A stretch of 64,000 nucleotides of DNA from an uncultured Roseateles sp. (GCF_963422335.1 NZ_OY729424.1:4526001-4590000), one strand, 5' to 3'; counted from the stretch's first letter, positions 17,169 to 26,150 are shown. Numbers and translations are program-made. Notes: generated by a model from the letters alone, not told the origin.

Positions 17169-17199
17169 AAAAGCCGTTGTGAAGCAACGGCTTTTCTGT
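17169..17199. terminator. Bidirectional intrinsic terminator
   Basis: AAAAGCCGTTG and CAACGGCTTTT form a perfect 11-bp stem (17169-17179 / 17185-17195) with a TGAAG loop. On the plus strand it ends tRNA-Ala transcription; on the minus strand it sits 12 bases past the stop of the diguanylate cyclase gene and is followed by a T run there too. Confidence 0.9.
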
Positions 17200-17207
17200 T
17201 TCCGCGG

Positions 17208-18077
17208 TCAGCTGACCACGATGCCCCCGCCCTTGGCTTTCGCCCGGTACATCGCGCCGTCGGCACACCGGACCAGTTGCTCGCCGGTCATGCCTTGCTG
17301 GGGATAGATGGCTATGCCCATGCTCAGCCTGATGCTGAGTTGCAGAGCGCCGAATGCGATCGGTTGCTCGAGTTGGGTCATCACGACGCCCGCCAGGCGC
17401 TCGATATTGCCGGCATCGCCCGGGTTCAACAGCAGAAAGAGAAACTCGTCGCCGCCGTTGCGGCAGGCCGTGTCTTCCTCGCGGGATTGCTTCAACAGCC
17501 GCGCGGCGACCTCCTTCAACACGGCGTCGCCGGCCGCATGGCCATGGGTGTCGTTGACGGCCTTGAAACCGTCGAGGTCGAGAAACATCACGGCCAGGGT
17601 CCAGCGATGACGGGCGGCCAGCGCAATCGCCTGCTCCAGCCTGTCATCGAACAGTTGGCGATTGGGCAGACCGGTGGCCGAGTCGTGCAGGGCCAGCAGG
17701 CGCGCCTGTATTTCGGCCGCCTGCGATGCCAGCAAGGCGGCCTGGGTCTGCGCCAGCTCCTCCTCGGTCTGGCTCAGAGCGGTGGCCGTCAGCTTCTGGT
17801 CGTCTATGCCCTGGCTCAGGGCCTCGGTGGCGTCGTGCAGATCATCGGCAACCTCCTGCACGCGGCTCTCGACCGCCTCGCTCTCGACCAGCACCGCGTG
17901 GGCGGACAGCAGGTGGGTGCCCTCGGCAATTGCCGTCTTGGTGGCGTCATTGCTGCTGGACAGGTCCTCCACGCAGGCCTCGACCTTGGCCTTGACCTGC
18001 TGGCTTTGCGTCAAAGCGAGCTCCAGCGCCGTCAGGGCCCCGGTTGGCGGTGGTGTCGGAATCGCATCGGACGGCAT
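17208..18077 (-). CDS. GGDEF diguanylate cyclase
   Basis: Cytoplasmic diguanylate cyclase of 289 residues making c-di-GMP from GTP. The N-terminal half (20-125) is a long heptad-rich helix with no recognisable sensor. The GGDEF domain follows, with HDSATGLPNR, FLDLDGFKAVND and the active-site NGGDEF at about 207-212. An inhibitory RxxD site (REED, 199-202) lies five residues before it, so product feedback is expected. An ATG at 18128 would add 17 atypical residues; 18077 (MPSDAIPT) is preferred but neither has a strong ribosome site. It is downstream of the esterase gene on the same strand and ends at the shared terminator. Confidence 0.9.
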   Translation of the reverse strand: MPSDAIPTPPPTGALTALELALTQSQQVKAKVEACVEDLSSSNDATKTAIAEGTHLLSAHAVLVESEAVESRVQEVADDLHDATEALSQGIDDQKLTATALSQTEEELAQTQAALLASQAAEIQARLLALHDSATGLPNRQLFDDRLEQAIALAARHRWTLAVMFLDLDGFKAVNDTHGHAAGDAVLKEVAARLLKQSREEDTACRNGGDEFLFLLLNPGDAGNIERLAGVVMTQLEQPIAFGALQLSIRLSMGIAIYPQQGMTGEQLVRCADGAMYRAKAKGGGIVVS

Positions 18078-18142
18078 GTGGTGCTTGTACGCCCGCCAAC
18101 CAGGCCGGGTCTGTGCGCTTGCGCACATCCCGGCCTGAACCG

Positions 18143-19216
18143 TCAGTGCTTAGCGCGATGCGGATGTTCGAAGAAGAAGCGCAGCATCTCCCGGGTCGCG
18201 TCAGGGCCCTTGGGATCGGTGTACGAACCGGCGGCCTGGCCGCCCGCCCAGGCATGGCCGGCACCGTGCAGCAGCCAGTGTTCGGCCTTGACCTTGCCAT
18301 CCACCCCAAGGTGGACGGTGCGGGTATGCCGACGCCCTTGTGCCGACTGGCCTGGTTCGATGCGCGGGGCCGCGCCGCCCTGCCCGGTCGCGGCGGCGAT
18401 CAGCTGCTCGCCGTTGCGGGGATGCACCGTCTGATCCTGATCGCCATGGAAGACGATCACCGGCACGGGCAGCGCCACGCCGGCATGGCCTGCGGCGGCC
18501 CCGCTCTTCATCGCCGCCATCGCCTCGGGCAGCGTGCGTGCGGCGCCGGGGGCCAGGCCGGAGTGGACGCCGACAGCCGCAAACAGCTCGGGGTGCGCAG
18601 CGGCCACGAGGCCGGCCATCGCCCCGCCAGCGGACAGGCCGGCGATGTAGACCCTCCGCGTATCTATGCCCTGCTCCTGCATCAAGGCCCGCGTCAGCGC
18701 AGCGATCAGCGCGGCTTCACCGCGCTCGCGGGTCTGATGGCTGTGCTTGAACCAGTTCCAGCAGCGCGACGGATTGGCCTCCTGCCCCTGGCCCGGGTAG
18801 AGCACGCAAAAGCCCTGCTCGCGGGCACGGTTGTTCATGTTGGTGCCGGCAGCAAAGTCATCGGGGCTTTGCGTGCAGCCATGCAGCATCACCACCAGCG
18901 GCAGCGCCTGCCCGATACGGCCTGGTGGCACATAGAGTTTGTACTCGCGCGTCAATGAGGCATGGGTGAATGAACCGCTGCGGAATTCACCGGCGGCCCC
19001 GCTTGCCGGAGCAGGATTGCCTGCGGCCCGCTGGGGTGCCGACTCGAACACGCAGCCCTCCAGCACCTCGCCGGCTGCCGCAGCGTGGGCAACTGGCGCC
19101 GCCATCGGGGCCAGGCCGCCCAAGGCGCGCTGAATAGCCGCGGTGGCCTCGCTCAAACGCCCCGCCTGTGTCAGTCGGGCGGCGTCGCGCATCAGATCCT
19201 GCAGGGTGGGGTGCAT
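18143..19216 (-). CDS. PHB depolymerase-family esterase
   Basis: Esterase of 357 residues in the polyhydroxybutyrate depolymerase / LpqC family. The catalytic triad can be read: Ser195 in GLSAGG, an Asp in FHGDQDQTVHP (259 or 261) and a His in GAGHAWAGG. The conserved PLVVMLHGCTQSPDDFA and RCWNWF segments are present. There is no clear signal peptide; the first 90 residues are Ala-rich. The polymer or ester substrate is unknown. A second member of the family is encoded at 29181. A 42-bp gap separates it from the upstream regulator gene. Confidence 0.88.
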   Translation of the reverse strand: MHPTLQDLMRDAARLTQAGRLSEATAAIQRALGGLAPMAAPVAHAAAAGEVLEGCVFESAPQRAAGNPAPASGAAGEFRSGSFTHASLTREYKLYVPPGRIGQALPLVVMLHGCTQSPDDFAAGTNMNNRAREQGFCVLYPGQGQEANPSRCWNWFKHSHQTRERGEAALIAALTRALMQEQGIDTRRVYIAGLSAGGAMAGLVAAAHPELFAAVGVHSGLAPGAARTLPEAMAAMKSGAAAGHAGVALPVPVIVFHGDQDQTVHPRNGEQLIAAATGQGGAAPRIEPGQSAQGRRHTRTVHLGVDGKVKAEHWLLHGAGHAWAGGQAAGSYTDPKGPDATREMLRFFFEHPHRAKH

Positions 19217-19258
19217 TCAATCCTTAGGTTGTGGAGTTTGGTGGTGGCGTCTTGCGAT

Positions 19259-19684
19259 TCAGCGCAGGCGGTCGGCCAGCGCCGCCTTGACGGCGGGGCT
19301 GGCATGCAGCGCCCCCAGCACGTCCAGCGAATCGATGGTGGCCCGGGCCAGCTCGGGGCTGACATCGTCGGCAATCGTGACCAGGCCCAGCACCCGCACC
19401 TGCAACGTCTGCCCGGCGGCCTGTAGCGCGCGCAGGTCATTGGCGCTGAAGTGCTGCAGCCCGAGCACGAGCATCTTGCGGGCCACGGCCTGCTTGACGA
19501 CGTCGGCATGGCTGGCGGCCTGGTTGCGTATGGCCGTGCGAATGAAGTCGCTGCGGTTGCCGTAAAAGCCCTCGGCCACCAGCAGGTCGATCTGCCCCAG
19601 ATCAACGAAACCGAGGTTGATGGTGATCTTCTCGGAATCCGCCGGCTTGGCCTTGACCGGTAGCGTGGGGGTTGTGCGGTGCAT
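19259..19684 (-). CDS. Ribbon-helix-helix (CopG-type) regulator
   Basis: Probable DNA-binding protein of 141 residues. Residues about 20-55 fit a ribbon-helix-helix fold: a strand KITINLGFVDLGQIDLLV, then GFYGNRSDFIRTAIRNQ. The C-terminal half (VLGLQHFSANDLRAL, LGLVTIADDVSPELARATI, DVLGALHASPAVKAALADRLR) is probably a ligand or oligomerisation domain. Starts at 19684 (MHRTTPT) and 19702 (MVLAWGM) are both possible; neither has a clear ribosome site. A palindromic site overlaps the start region, suggesting autoregulation. It lies downstream of the PLP-enzyme gene on the same strand. Confidence 0.8.
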   Translation of the reverse strand: MHRTTPTLPVKAKPADSEKITINLGFVDLGQIDLLVAEGFYGNRSDFIRTAIRNQAASHADVVKQAVARKMLVLGLQHFSANDLRALQAAGQTLQVRVLGLVTIADDVSPELARATIDSLDVLGALHASPAVKAALADRLR

Positions 19685-19697
19685 GCCCCATGCTAAC

Positions 19698-19726
19698 ACC
19701 ATCCATCCAGATGGTGCATGGATGGT
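19698..19726. promoter_or_regulatory. Nested inverted repeats, candidate operator
   Basis: ACCATCCAT and ATGGATGGT (9-bp arms, 11-base spacer) form a perfect inverted repeat, and ACCATC also pairs with GATGGT inside it, so half-sites repeat in tandem as ribbon-helix-helix repressors prefer. The plus strand shows TTTT after the right arm but no plus-strand gene ends here, so a terminator is less likely. Confidence 0.5.
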
Positions 19727-19734
19727 TTTTGACG

Positions 19735-20976
19735 TCAGCCCAGCGCCTGCGTGAAATCGGCGATCAGGTCGGCCTCGTCTTCCAGGCCGACCGACAGCCG
19801 TATCAGCCCGTCGGCAATGCCCATCTCGGCACGCACCTCGGCCCCGGCTTCCCAGAAGATCGTCGGCGCAACCGGGATGATCAAGCTGCGGGTATCGCCC
19901 AGGCCGGTGGCCTTGATCGGCAGCTGCAGGCGGTTCAGCACCGGCACCAAATCCGACGGATCGCGCAGCTCGAAGCTCAGCAGCCAGGAGCCGGCCTTGA
20001 ACAGCTCGGTGGCACGGGCATGGTGAGGATGGGAGGCCAGGCCGGGGTAGTGCACGGCGGCAATCTTCGGGTGCGCCTGCAGCCAGCGGGCCAGGGCCAG
20101 CGCGGTGGCGCTGGTCTGGTGGATGCGCAGCTGCAAGGTCTCGGCGCCGACACTGATGCGGTGTGCCGCGTCGGACGACAGCGTGCCGCCCATGTCGCGC
20201 AGACCCTTCTTGCGGATCTGCTGCAGGCCCCACTGCCGGGCATCGCCCTTGCGGTAGGCAGCGAAGATGTTTGGAAAAACCTGCCAGTCGAACAGACCGG
20301 TGTCGGTGACGGCGCCGCCCAGCGCATCGCCATGGCCGCCGATGGTCTTGGTCAAGGAGTTGATGACCAGGCTGGCACCGACCGTGCGCGGCAGGAACAG
20401 CGCCGGCGAGGTGATGGTGTTGTCCACCACATAGACCAGGCCGCGGGCCTGGCAGAGCGCGCCTATGCCCATCAGGTCCGGCACCTGGGTGCCGGGGTTG
20501 GCCACCGTCTCGACGAAGACCATGCGGGTGTTCGGCCGCAGCGCGGCCTCGACGGCTGCGGCGGAGCCGGCATCCACCTTGCTGACCGCCACGCCCAGAT
20601 CTTCCAAGGTGCCCAGCAGGCTGTTGGTGTTGCCGAATACATAGCGGCTGGAAATGATGTGGTCGCCGGCGCGCAGCAGGGTCAGGAAGACGGCCGAGAT
20701 CGCCGCCATGCCGGTGGCGAAGCTGATCGTGCCCAGGCCCTGCTCCAGCTGGGTGATCTTGGCCTCCAGCGCGGCCGTTGTCGGCGTGCCCTGGCGGGCA
20801 TAGTTGTAGCCGCCCTTGAGCGTGCCCTGGAACACGCCGATCAGGTCTTCGACGCGGTCAAAGCCGTACTGCACCGAGGTGTGGATGGGCTTGTGGATGG
20901 CGCCATGTTCGACGCCGAAGCGGCGGTCGGCATGAACGTTGGCGGTGCTTGGGTGGTGATCGTCGTTGGAACTCAT
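19735..20976 (-). CDS. Cys/Met metabolism PLP-dependent enzyme
   Basis: Trans-sulfuration-family enzyme of 413 residues, related to cystathionine gamma-synthase, gamma-lyase and O-acylhomoserine sulfhydrylase. The PLP lysine is Lys210 in INSLTKTIGGHGDALGG. YNYARQGTPTTAALE, SFATGMAAI and the phosphate-binding VVDNTITSPALF segment are present. Which reaction it catalyses cannot be settled from sequence alone. The ATG at 20976 was preferred to a TTG two codons upstream. It begins 30 bp after the signalling operon on the same strand and may be its last part; the ribbon-helix-helix gene follows. Confidence 0.9.
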   Translation of the reverse strand: MSSNDDHHPSTANVHADRRFGVEHGAIHKPIHTSVQYGFDRVEDLIGVFQGTLKGGYNYARQGTPTTAALEAKITQLEQGLGTISFATGMAAISAVFLTLLRAGDHIISSRYVFGNTNSLLGTLEDLGVAVSKVDAGSAAAVEAALRPNTRMVFVETVANPGTQVPDLMGIGALCQARGLVYVVDNTITSPALFLPRTVGASLVINSLTKTIGGHGDALGGAVTDTGLFDWQVFPNIFAAYRKGDARQWGLQQIRKKGLRDMGGTLSSDAAHRISVGAETLQLRIHQTSATALALARWLQAHPKIAAVHYPGLASHPHHARATELFKAGSWLLSFELRDPSDLVPVLNRLQLPIKATGLGDTRSLIIPVAPTIFWEAGAEVRAEMGIADGLIRLSVGLEDEADLIADFTQALG

Positions 20977-21006
20977 GGCCAAAGAATAGCAGCCGCCTGC
21001 GTGGGG

Positions 21007-22968
21007 CTAAGCACCTCGCTTGTGATCCCCGGCCAGGATGTGACCGACCATGTCGCCGAGGTCCTGCGAGGTGTTCTGCTTCTCCAGCAGGCCGCGCACG
21101 CCGGAGTTGCGGGCGTCGATGCGCAGCTCATCGGTGATGTAGCCCGAGCTGATGACCACCGGCATATCAGGTCGGATGCGCGCCATCTCCTGCGCGATGT
21201 CGAGGCCCGAGAACTCCGGCATATTGAAGTCGGTGACGACGAAGTCGAAGGTGTCGGGGTGCTCCCGCACCGCCGCAATGGCCAGATTCGCATCCTGGAA
21301 GGCGCTGACGCGATAGCCCGAGCGCAGCAGTATCTGTTCGACCATCAGAATCATCGTCTCGTCGTCATCGACATAGAGCACATGCTCGCCATGGCCACGT
21401 ATCGGCGCCGGCTTTGGCAGGGGCAGTTCGGTGCTCGCCGGCGCCGCCACGCAGGGCAGGTAGAGATGGAAGGTGCTGCCGCGGCCCGGCTCGCTGTCAA
21501 CCTCGATCGCCCCCTGGTGCGCCGCCAGGATGCCATGCGCCACCGACAGGCCCAGGCCCGTGCCCTGCCCGACCGGCTTGGTGGTGAAGAAGGGTTCGAA
21601 GATGCGCTCGCGGGTGGCCGCGTCAATGCCCATGCCGGTATCGCTGACCCACAGATGGACGTAGGCACCGCGGGCCAGGTCACCCAGCCGGTGCGCGGCC
21701 ACGGCGTCCAGCTCGACGGCCTCCAGGCCGATGCAGATGCGCCCGGCGCCGCCCTGCAAGGCGTGCCAGGCATTGGTGCACAGATTCATCAGCACCTGCT
21801 GCACCTGGGTGGCATCTGCATGCACATGCAGGGGCGCGTCGCTCAGCATCAGGTCGATCTCGACGCCGGCCGGCACGGTGGCGCGCAGCAGCTTGTGCGT
21901 CTCCTCGATCATGGGCCGCAGCTGCTGGGTCAGCAGCTCCTGTGGTTCGCGGCGGCTGAAGGTCAGGATCTGGCGCACCAGCGTACGCGCCCTCAGGCTG
22001 GCCTTGCGGATCTCGTCCAGATTGGCCAGCGCTGCATGGCCCTCGGCCAGCTCGGTGCGTGCCAGATCGATATTGCCCAGGATGGCGCCCAGGATGTTGT
22101 TGAAGTCGTGCGCGATGCCGCCGGCCAGGGTGCCGATCGATTCCATTTTCTGGATATGGTGGAGTTGCAGCTCGAACTTGCGCAGGTCGGCCTCGGCCGC
22201 CTTGCGCTCGCTGATGTCGGTCAGCACGGCGCGCATCATCGGCGGGCTGTGCGGGGGCAGCACGCGCATGCAGTCCATCTGCGCATGAAAGCCGGCACCG
22301 CCGCTGCCCTTCAGTTCCAGCTCCAGCCGCTGCCGGTCGCCGCTGCACAAGGTACGGGTGAAGTGTTCGTTCCAGCGCGTCAGGTCGGCGCCGGCAATGA
22401 AGTCGGTGATGTGCGCGCCGCGCAAAAGCTCGCGCCGGGCACCCAGCATGGCCGCACAGGTCAGGTTCAGCTGGGCAATCGAGCCATCCTGCGCCAGGGT
22501 CATGTAGCCGACCGGCGCAAAGTCGTACAGATCCATGTAGCGGTCGTGCGAGCGCTTCAGGTCGAGCTGGGCCTGGCGGTGCTGGGCGCGAATCAGCGCC
22601 TGCTCCAGTTCGCGCTCCAGCACCGGCGCCAGGCGGGCGATGTTCTGCTTCATCACATAGTCGCTGGCGCCGGCCTTCATCGCCGCAACGGCGGTCTCCT
22701 CGCCGATGGTGGCGGAAACAAAGATGAAGGGAATGTCGAGCTCGGTGGTGCGGAAGATATTCAGCGCCTCGACGCCGCTGAAGCGTGGCAGGCTGAAGTC
22801 GGCCAGCACCGCGTCCCAGCGCTCCTGGCTCAGGGCCGCACGCAGCGCAGCGGCATCCTGGACGCGCCGGTGCTGAGGTTTGAAGCCACCGCGCTTCAGC
22901 GCCAGCAGGGTCAGCTGGGCGTCGTCCTCGGAGTCTTCGATGACCAGTATCTTGACGTCCTTGCTCAC
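21007..22968 (-). CDS. Hybrid histidine kinase REC-PAS-HK-REC
   Basis: Cytoplasmic hybrid kinase of 653 residues with no membrane segment. Order: receiver with Asp57 (VLADFSLPRFSG), PAS domain about 145-255, HisKA with His287 in LAGGIAHDFNNILGA, HATPase (NLCTNAWHAL, SDTGMGID, GTGLGLSVAHG), and a second receiver with Asp580 (VVTDFNMPEFSG). It accepts phosphate at the N-terminal receiver and may relay at the C-terminal one. Its ATG overlaps the stop of the single-domain regulator (ATGA). It is the last clear member of the four-gene operon with the substrate-binding protein. No DNA-binding output is encoded in the operon. Confidence 0.93.
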   Translation of the reverse strand: MSKDVKILVIEDSEDDAQLTLLALKRGGFKPQHRRVQDAAALRAALSQERWDAVLADFSLPRFSGVEALNIFRTTELDIPFIFVSATIGEETAVAAMKAGASDYVMKQNIARLAPVLERELEQALIRAQHRQAQLDLKRSHDRYMDLYDFAPVGYMTLAQDGSIAQLNLTCAAMLGARRELLRGAHITDFIAGADLTRWNEHFTRTLCSGDRQRLELELKGSGGAGFHAQMDCMRVLPPHSPPMMRAVLTDISERKAAEADLRKFELQLHHIQKMESIGTLAGGIAHDFNNILGAILGNIDLARTELAEGHAALANLDEIRKASLRARTLVRQILTFSRREPQELLTQQLRPMIEETHKLLRATVPAGVEIDLMLSDAPLHVHADATQVQQVLMNLCTNAWHALQGGAGRICIGLEAVELDAVAAHRLGDLARGAYVHLWVSDTGMGIDAATRERIFEPFFTTKPVGQGTGLGLSVAHGILAAHQGAIEVDSEPGRGSTFHLYLPCVAAPASTELPLPKPAPIRGHGEHVLYVDDDETMILMVEQILLRSGYRVSAFQDANLAIAAVREHPDTFDFVVTDFNMPEFSGLDIAQEMARIRPDMPVVISSGYITDELRIDARNSGVRGLLEKQNTSQDLGDMVGHILAGDHKRGA

Positions 22969-23420
22969 TCGATGGCCCCCCGCGCAGGCAGTTGATTGAG
23001 TGCCAGCCAGTAGATGCCCAGCACCTTCACCGCCTCCAGAAACTCGACAAAATCGACCGGCTTGCGCACATAGCTGTTGGCGCCCAGCGAATAGCCCGAG
23101 ATCAGGTCCTGCTCCTCCTTTGACGAGGTCAGTATCACCACCGGCAGCAGCTGGGTGCGCGGGTCGGCGCGTATGGCCTTGAGCACGCCCAGCCCATCGA
23201 GCTTGGGCAGTTTCAGGTCCAGGATGATCAGGGTCGGCATCGCCGCACCGACCCTGTGGCTGTAGTCGCCGCGGGCAAACAGATAGTCAAGCGCCTCGAC
23301 CCCGTCGCGCGCCACGGCGATGGGGTTCATCAAATGGCTGCGTTTGAAGGCACGCAGCGTCAGCGCGACGTCGTCCGGGTTGTCTTCAACCAGCAGAATG
23401 TCCTTGTTCGTTTCGTTCAT
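22965..23420 (-). CDS. Single-domain response regulator (Rcp1-like)
   Basis: Stand-alone receiver of 151 residues. Acidic pocket in LLVEDNPDDVALT, phospho-acceptor Asp68 in LIILDLKLPKLDG, conserved Thr/Ser and Lys in ILTSSKEEQD and YVRKPVDF. The YLFARGDY insert is typical of Rcp1-like partners of phytochrome-type kinases. There is no output domain, so it passes phosphate onward, probably to the neighbouring hybrid kinase, or acts by protein contact. It overlaps the upstream kinase gene by 35 bases and the downstream hybrid gene by 4, so the three are translationally coupled. Confidence 0.93.
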   Translation of the reverse strand: MNETNKDILLVEDNPDDVALTLRAFKRSHLMNPIAVARDGVEALDYLFARGDYSHRVGAAMPTLIILDLKLPKLDGLGVLKAIRADPRTQLLPVVILTSSKEEQDLISGYSLGANSYVRKPVDFVEFLEAVKVLGIYWLALNQLPARGAIE

Positions 23421-24867
23421 CGATCTGCTCCGTCAAACTGAAGAAAAACGTCGCACCCTGGTCGGGCTTGGCCTGGGCCCAGATCCTGGCACCATGGCGG
23501 CGAAAGATGCGTTGCACGATGGCCAGGCCTATGCCCGTGCCGGAAAACTCGCTCTCGTGGTGCAGGCGCTGGAAGGCGCCGAACAGCCGCTCGGCATAGG
23601 CCATGTCGAAGCCGACCCCGTTGTCGGCCACAAAGCAGACCTTGTGGCCGTCGATCTGCTGCGTGCCCACCCGTATCAGCGCTGCCTCGGTCTTGCTGGT
23701 GAACTTCCAGGCGTTCTCCAGCAGGTTTTGCATCGCGATCTGCATCAGCGCCTTGTCGGCCTGCACGGTGATGTTGGCTTCGATGACCCAGCGCACCGAG
23801 CGCTCCGGCTGCTGCTGGTCGAGCGTGTCGGCAATATCGCGCGCAATCTCGCTCAGATTGACGGGGCGCAGAGCCAGCTCGGCCCGCGTCACCCGGGACA
23901 GGCCCAGCAGCTCGTCGATCAGCCGGGCCATGCGTTGGCTGGCCGCACGGATGCGCTGCAGATAGTCCCGGCCCTGGGCGTCGAGCACATCGGCATAGTC
24001 TTCCAGCAGGGCCAGTGAAAACCCATCCATGCTGCGCAGCGGCCCGCGCAAATCGTGCGACACCGAGTAGCTGAAGGCCTCGATCTCCTTGTTCAGCGCC
24101 GCCAGCTCCTGGTTGCTGAGTTCGATGCGCGTGAAGGCGTCGCGCAGCGCCTGCGTCATGGCGTTGAAGTTGCGCGACAGTTGGCCGATCTCGTCTTCGC
24201 CCGGGATATCGAGCTGGTAGCTCCAGTTGCCCGCCGCCACCTCGCGGGTGGCCTGCTCCAGCTGGGCGATAGGCGACAGCACGTTGCGGTGGACCAGCAC
24301 CGCCGCAGCGGCCGTGATGGCTGCAATCAAGGCCAGCCCGGCACCAATCACCAGCACCACGCGCTGCTGGGCGGCATTGATGCGCTCGGTGGAGAAGCGG
24401 CCCAGATCCATCGCGTCGGTGACGCTCTCCTGCTGGTAGATCAGCAGGCGGTTCGACAAATGCACCTCGAAGCGCCGCGTCACCTCGTCGGCCGGCAGCG
24501 CACTCGGCGCATCGGCGGGCAGCGGCTGCAGCTCACCGAACAGCCCGTGCGTCATCTCGCTGCGCAGGCGCAGGTCATTCAGCAGCTCGACCTGCTCGGG
24601 CTCGGTGTAGGGGGCGGCCGCGATCAGGCGCTCCAGATGGGCGTTCACCTCGCGCTCCTGCTGGCGCGCCCGCTCATGGCGATGCAGGATGTACTCGAAA
24701 GTCACCAGCCGCAGGTCGTTCAGCGCGCGGGCAATCTCGGTCGTCTGCCGGCGCTGCCGGGCGGCGTCTTCGACCTCGGTGTTGGCCCAGACGATCATGG
24801 CCGCGATCAGTGCCACCGTGCCGATGGCGATCGCCGTGGCGAGCGAGGCCTTGGTGCTGATCTTCAT
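23386..24867 (-). CDS. HAMP sensor histidine kinase
   Basis: Membrane kinase of 493 residues. Two membrane helices (about 8-28 and 169-192) enclose a roughly 140-residue periplasmic, mostly helical sensor. HAMP spans 193-247, the H-box has His271 in FSYSVSHDLRGPLRSMDGF, and the HATPase shows NLLENAWKFT, VADNGVGFDM and GTGIGLAIVQRI. The H-box type is the one found in phytochrome-like kinases that pair with Rcp1-type regulators, as here. Its ATG overlaps the stop of the substrate-binding protein gene (TGATG), so the periplasmic sensor domain may read the state of that protein. Confidence 0.94.
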   Translation of the reverse strand: MKISTKASLATAIAIGTVALIAAMIVWANTEVEDAARQRRQTTEIARALNDLRLVTFEYILHRHERARQQEREVNAHLERLIAAAPYTEPEQVELLNDLRLRSEMTHGLFGELQPLPADAPSALPADEVTRRFEVHLSNRLLIYQQESVTDAMDLGRFSTERINAAQQRVVLVIGAGLALIAAITAAAAVLVHRNVLSPIAQLEQATREVAAGNWSYQLDIPGEDEIGQLSRNFNAMTQALRDAFTRIELSNQELAALNKEIEAFSYSVSHDLRGPLRSMDGFSLALLEDYADVLDAQGRDYLQRIRAASQRMARLIDELLGLSRVTRAELALRPVNLSEIARDIADTLDQQQPERSVRWVIEANITVQADKALMQIAMQNLLENAWKFTSKTEAALIRVGTQQIDGHKVCFVADNGVGFDMAYAERLFGAFQRLHHESEFSGTGIGLAIVQRIFRRHGARIWAQAKPDQGATFFFSLTEQIDERNEQGHSAG

Positions 24868-25919
24868 CAGTGCACCACCGTCACGCGCGTCGGCTGCACC
24901 GCCAGCAGCGCATCGAGATAGAGATGGGGCAGGAAGTTCGGCACCGCCCCCTGGGGCACATGCCCGCCCGCCATCGCCCAGCGCGCCTCATCTTCCAGGG
25001 TGATCAGCTGCGGCTGCAGCAGATCGACCCGGAACTCCTGATCCCGCCAGCTCGGCTGCAGGGTCTCGGCCGGCACGCCCAGCCGGTCAGCGACCAGTTG
25101 CTGGGCCTGCAGCGGCTCGGCTTGCGCAAAGGCCTCGGCCTTCAGCAGTGCCCGCACCAGCTTCTGCATCGCCTGCGGATGCAGGCGCAAATAGTCGGCA
25201 TGAGCGGCCAGGACATAGGTCGCGGTGTAGGCATTCGGCTCGATCAGCGTGATGCCGCCCTCGCCCAGAGCCGCCTCCGCACGAAAGCGGGTGGGCTGCC
25301 AGGCAGCAATCGCGTCGAGGGCGCCCGCGGCCAACTGCTTGTCGAGCTCGCCCGGCGAGGCATCGATCAGGGTCACCGCATCGGGGGCCAGTTTGTGCCT
25401 GATCAGGAAGGCCCACAGAAAATACTCGCCGCTGGTGCCGCGGGTGACGCCGACTTTCTTGCCAGCCAGGTCGGCCGGCAGCCGGATGCCGCGATCACGC
25501 CGCGCGATCACGGCCATCTCGCTGGTGGCGCTGGCCACCGAAGCGACAATGGCCAGCCGCTGGCCACTCATCACATTGACCACAAAAGGCAGCTCCGCCG
25601 CCGCCGCCAGATCGACCTGGCCCTGGGCGAGCAGCTCGAGCGCCACCCGGCCATGGCTGGCCGGCACGGTCACGACGTCCAGCCCTTCGTCGGCAAAGAA
25701 GCGCTTCGCCGCGGCCACATGCAGCAGGGCCGCATGCGGCGCCGCGGGTACCGCGATGGTCAGCCGCTCGCTGGCGGCCACAGGGATTGGCGGGCGCTTG
25801 CGCGCCAGATGAAAGCCCAAGGCCAGTGCTAGCGCCAGGGCCAGGCAGGCACCGAAGATCAACCACTTTCGACGGCCAGGCCCACGGCCCGCCGCTCCGA
25901 CAACTACCGGAGAACTCAT
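24867..25919 (-). CDS. Membrane-anchored NMT1/SsuA-type substrate-binding protein
   Basis: Periplasmic solute-binding protein of 350 residues resembling NMT1/THI5, SsuA and TauA proteins. The N-terminus has a basic stretch then a hydrophobic helix (residues about 18-38) without a clear cleavage site or lipobox, so it is probably tethered. Family features: KRFFADEGLDVVTVPA, QGQVDLAAAAELPFV and DLAGKKVGVTRGTSGEYFLW. No ABC permease or ATPase gene is adjacent; instead it is translationally coupled to a sensor kinase, so a sensory role is likely (inference). The start at 25919 has AAAGG upstream; the open frame continues further upstream but lacks homology. Confidence 0.88.
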   Translation of the reverse strand: MSSPVVVGAAGRGPGRRKWLIFGACLALALALALGFHLARKRPPIPVAASERLTIAVPAAPHAALLHVAAAKRFFADEGLDVVTVPASHGRVALELLAQGQVDLAAAAELPFVVNVMSGQRLAIVASVASATSEMAVIARRDRGIRLPADLAGKKVGVTRGTSGEYFLWAFLIRHKLAPDAVTLIDASPGELDKQLAAGALDAIAAWQPTRFRAEAALGEGGITLIEPNAYTATYVLAAHADYLRLHPQAMQKLVRALLKAEAFAQAEPLQAQQLVADRLGVPAETLQPSWRDQEFRVDLLQPQLITLEDEARWAMAGGHVPQGAVPNFLPHLYLDALLAVQPTRVTVVH

Positions 25920-26105
25920 CGCACCTTTCCCTTCGCACGATGCGTGCCCCGGTGCGTCTGCTGGCTCCTTGGGGTGCGATCGTGCAATGCGCTTGTTGGG
26001 CCGAATGTACGGGGGCCGTCCGGCACTGACAAGCCCTGCGGCCCCGCACTGTTCCCTCATCGCCCGGCTGAGGTCATATTGCACGAATGGCGCCGGCTGG
26101 CGGGA

Positions 26106-26117
26106 ACGTCGCGACGT
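26106..26117. promoter_or_regulatory. 12-bp palindrome in a divergent promoter region
   Basis: ACGTCGCGACGT is a perfect palindrome in the 231-bp gap between the divergent substrate-binding protein genes (25919 and 26151). It lies 33 bases before the plus-strand start codon. It may be a regulator site; no match to a known operator is claimed. Confidence 0.3.
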
Positions 26118-26150
26118 AAGATCAGACCGGCAGGCAAACGGGAGACCATC

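Noticed and set aside
19672..22995. 1107-codon plus-strand frame opposite the PLP enzyme and hybrid kinase genes
   Set aside because: Runs antisense through two well-identified genes and shows no domain.
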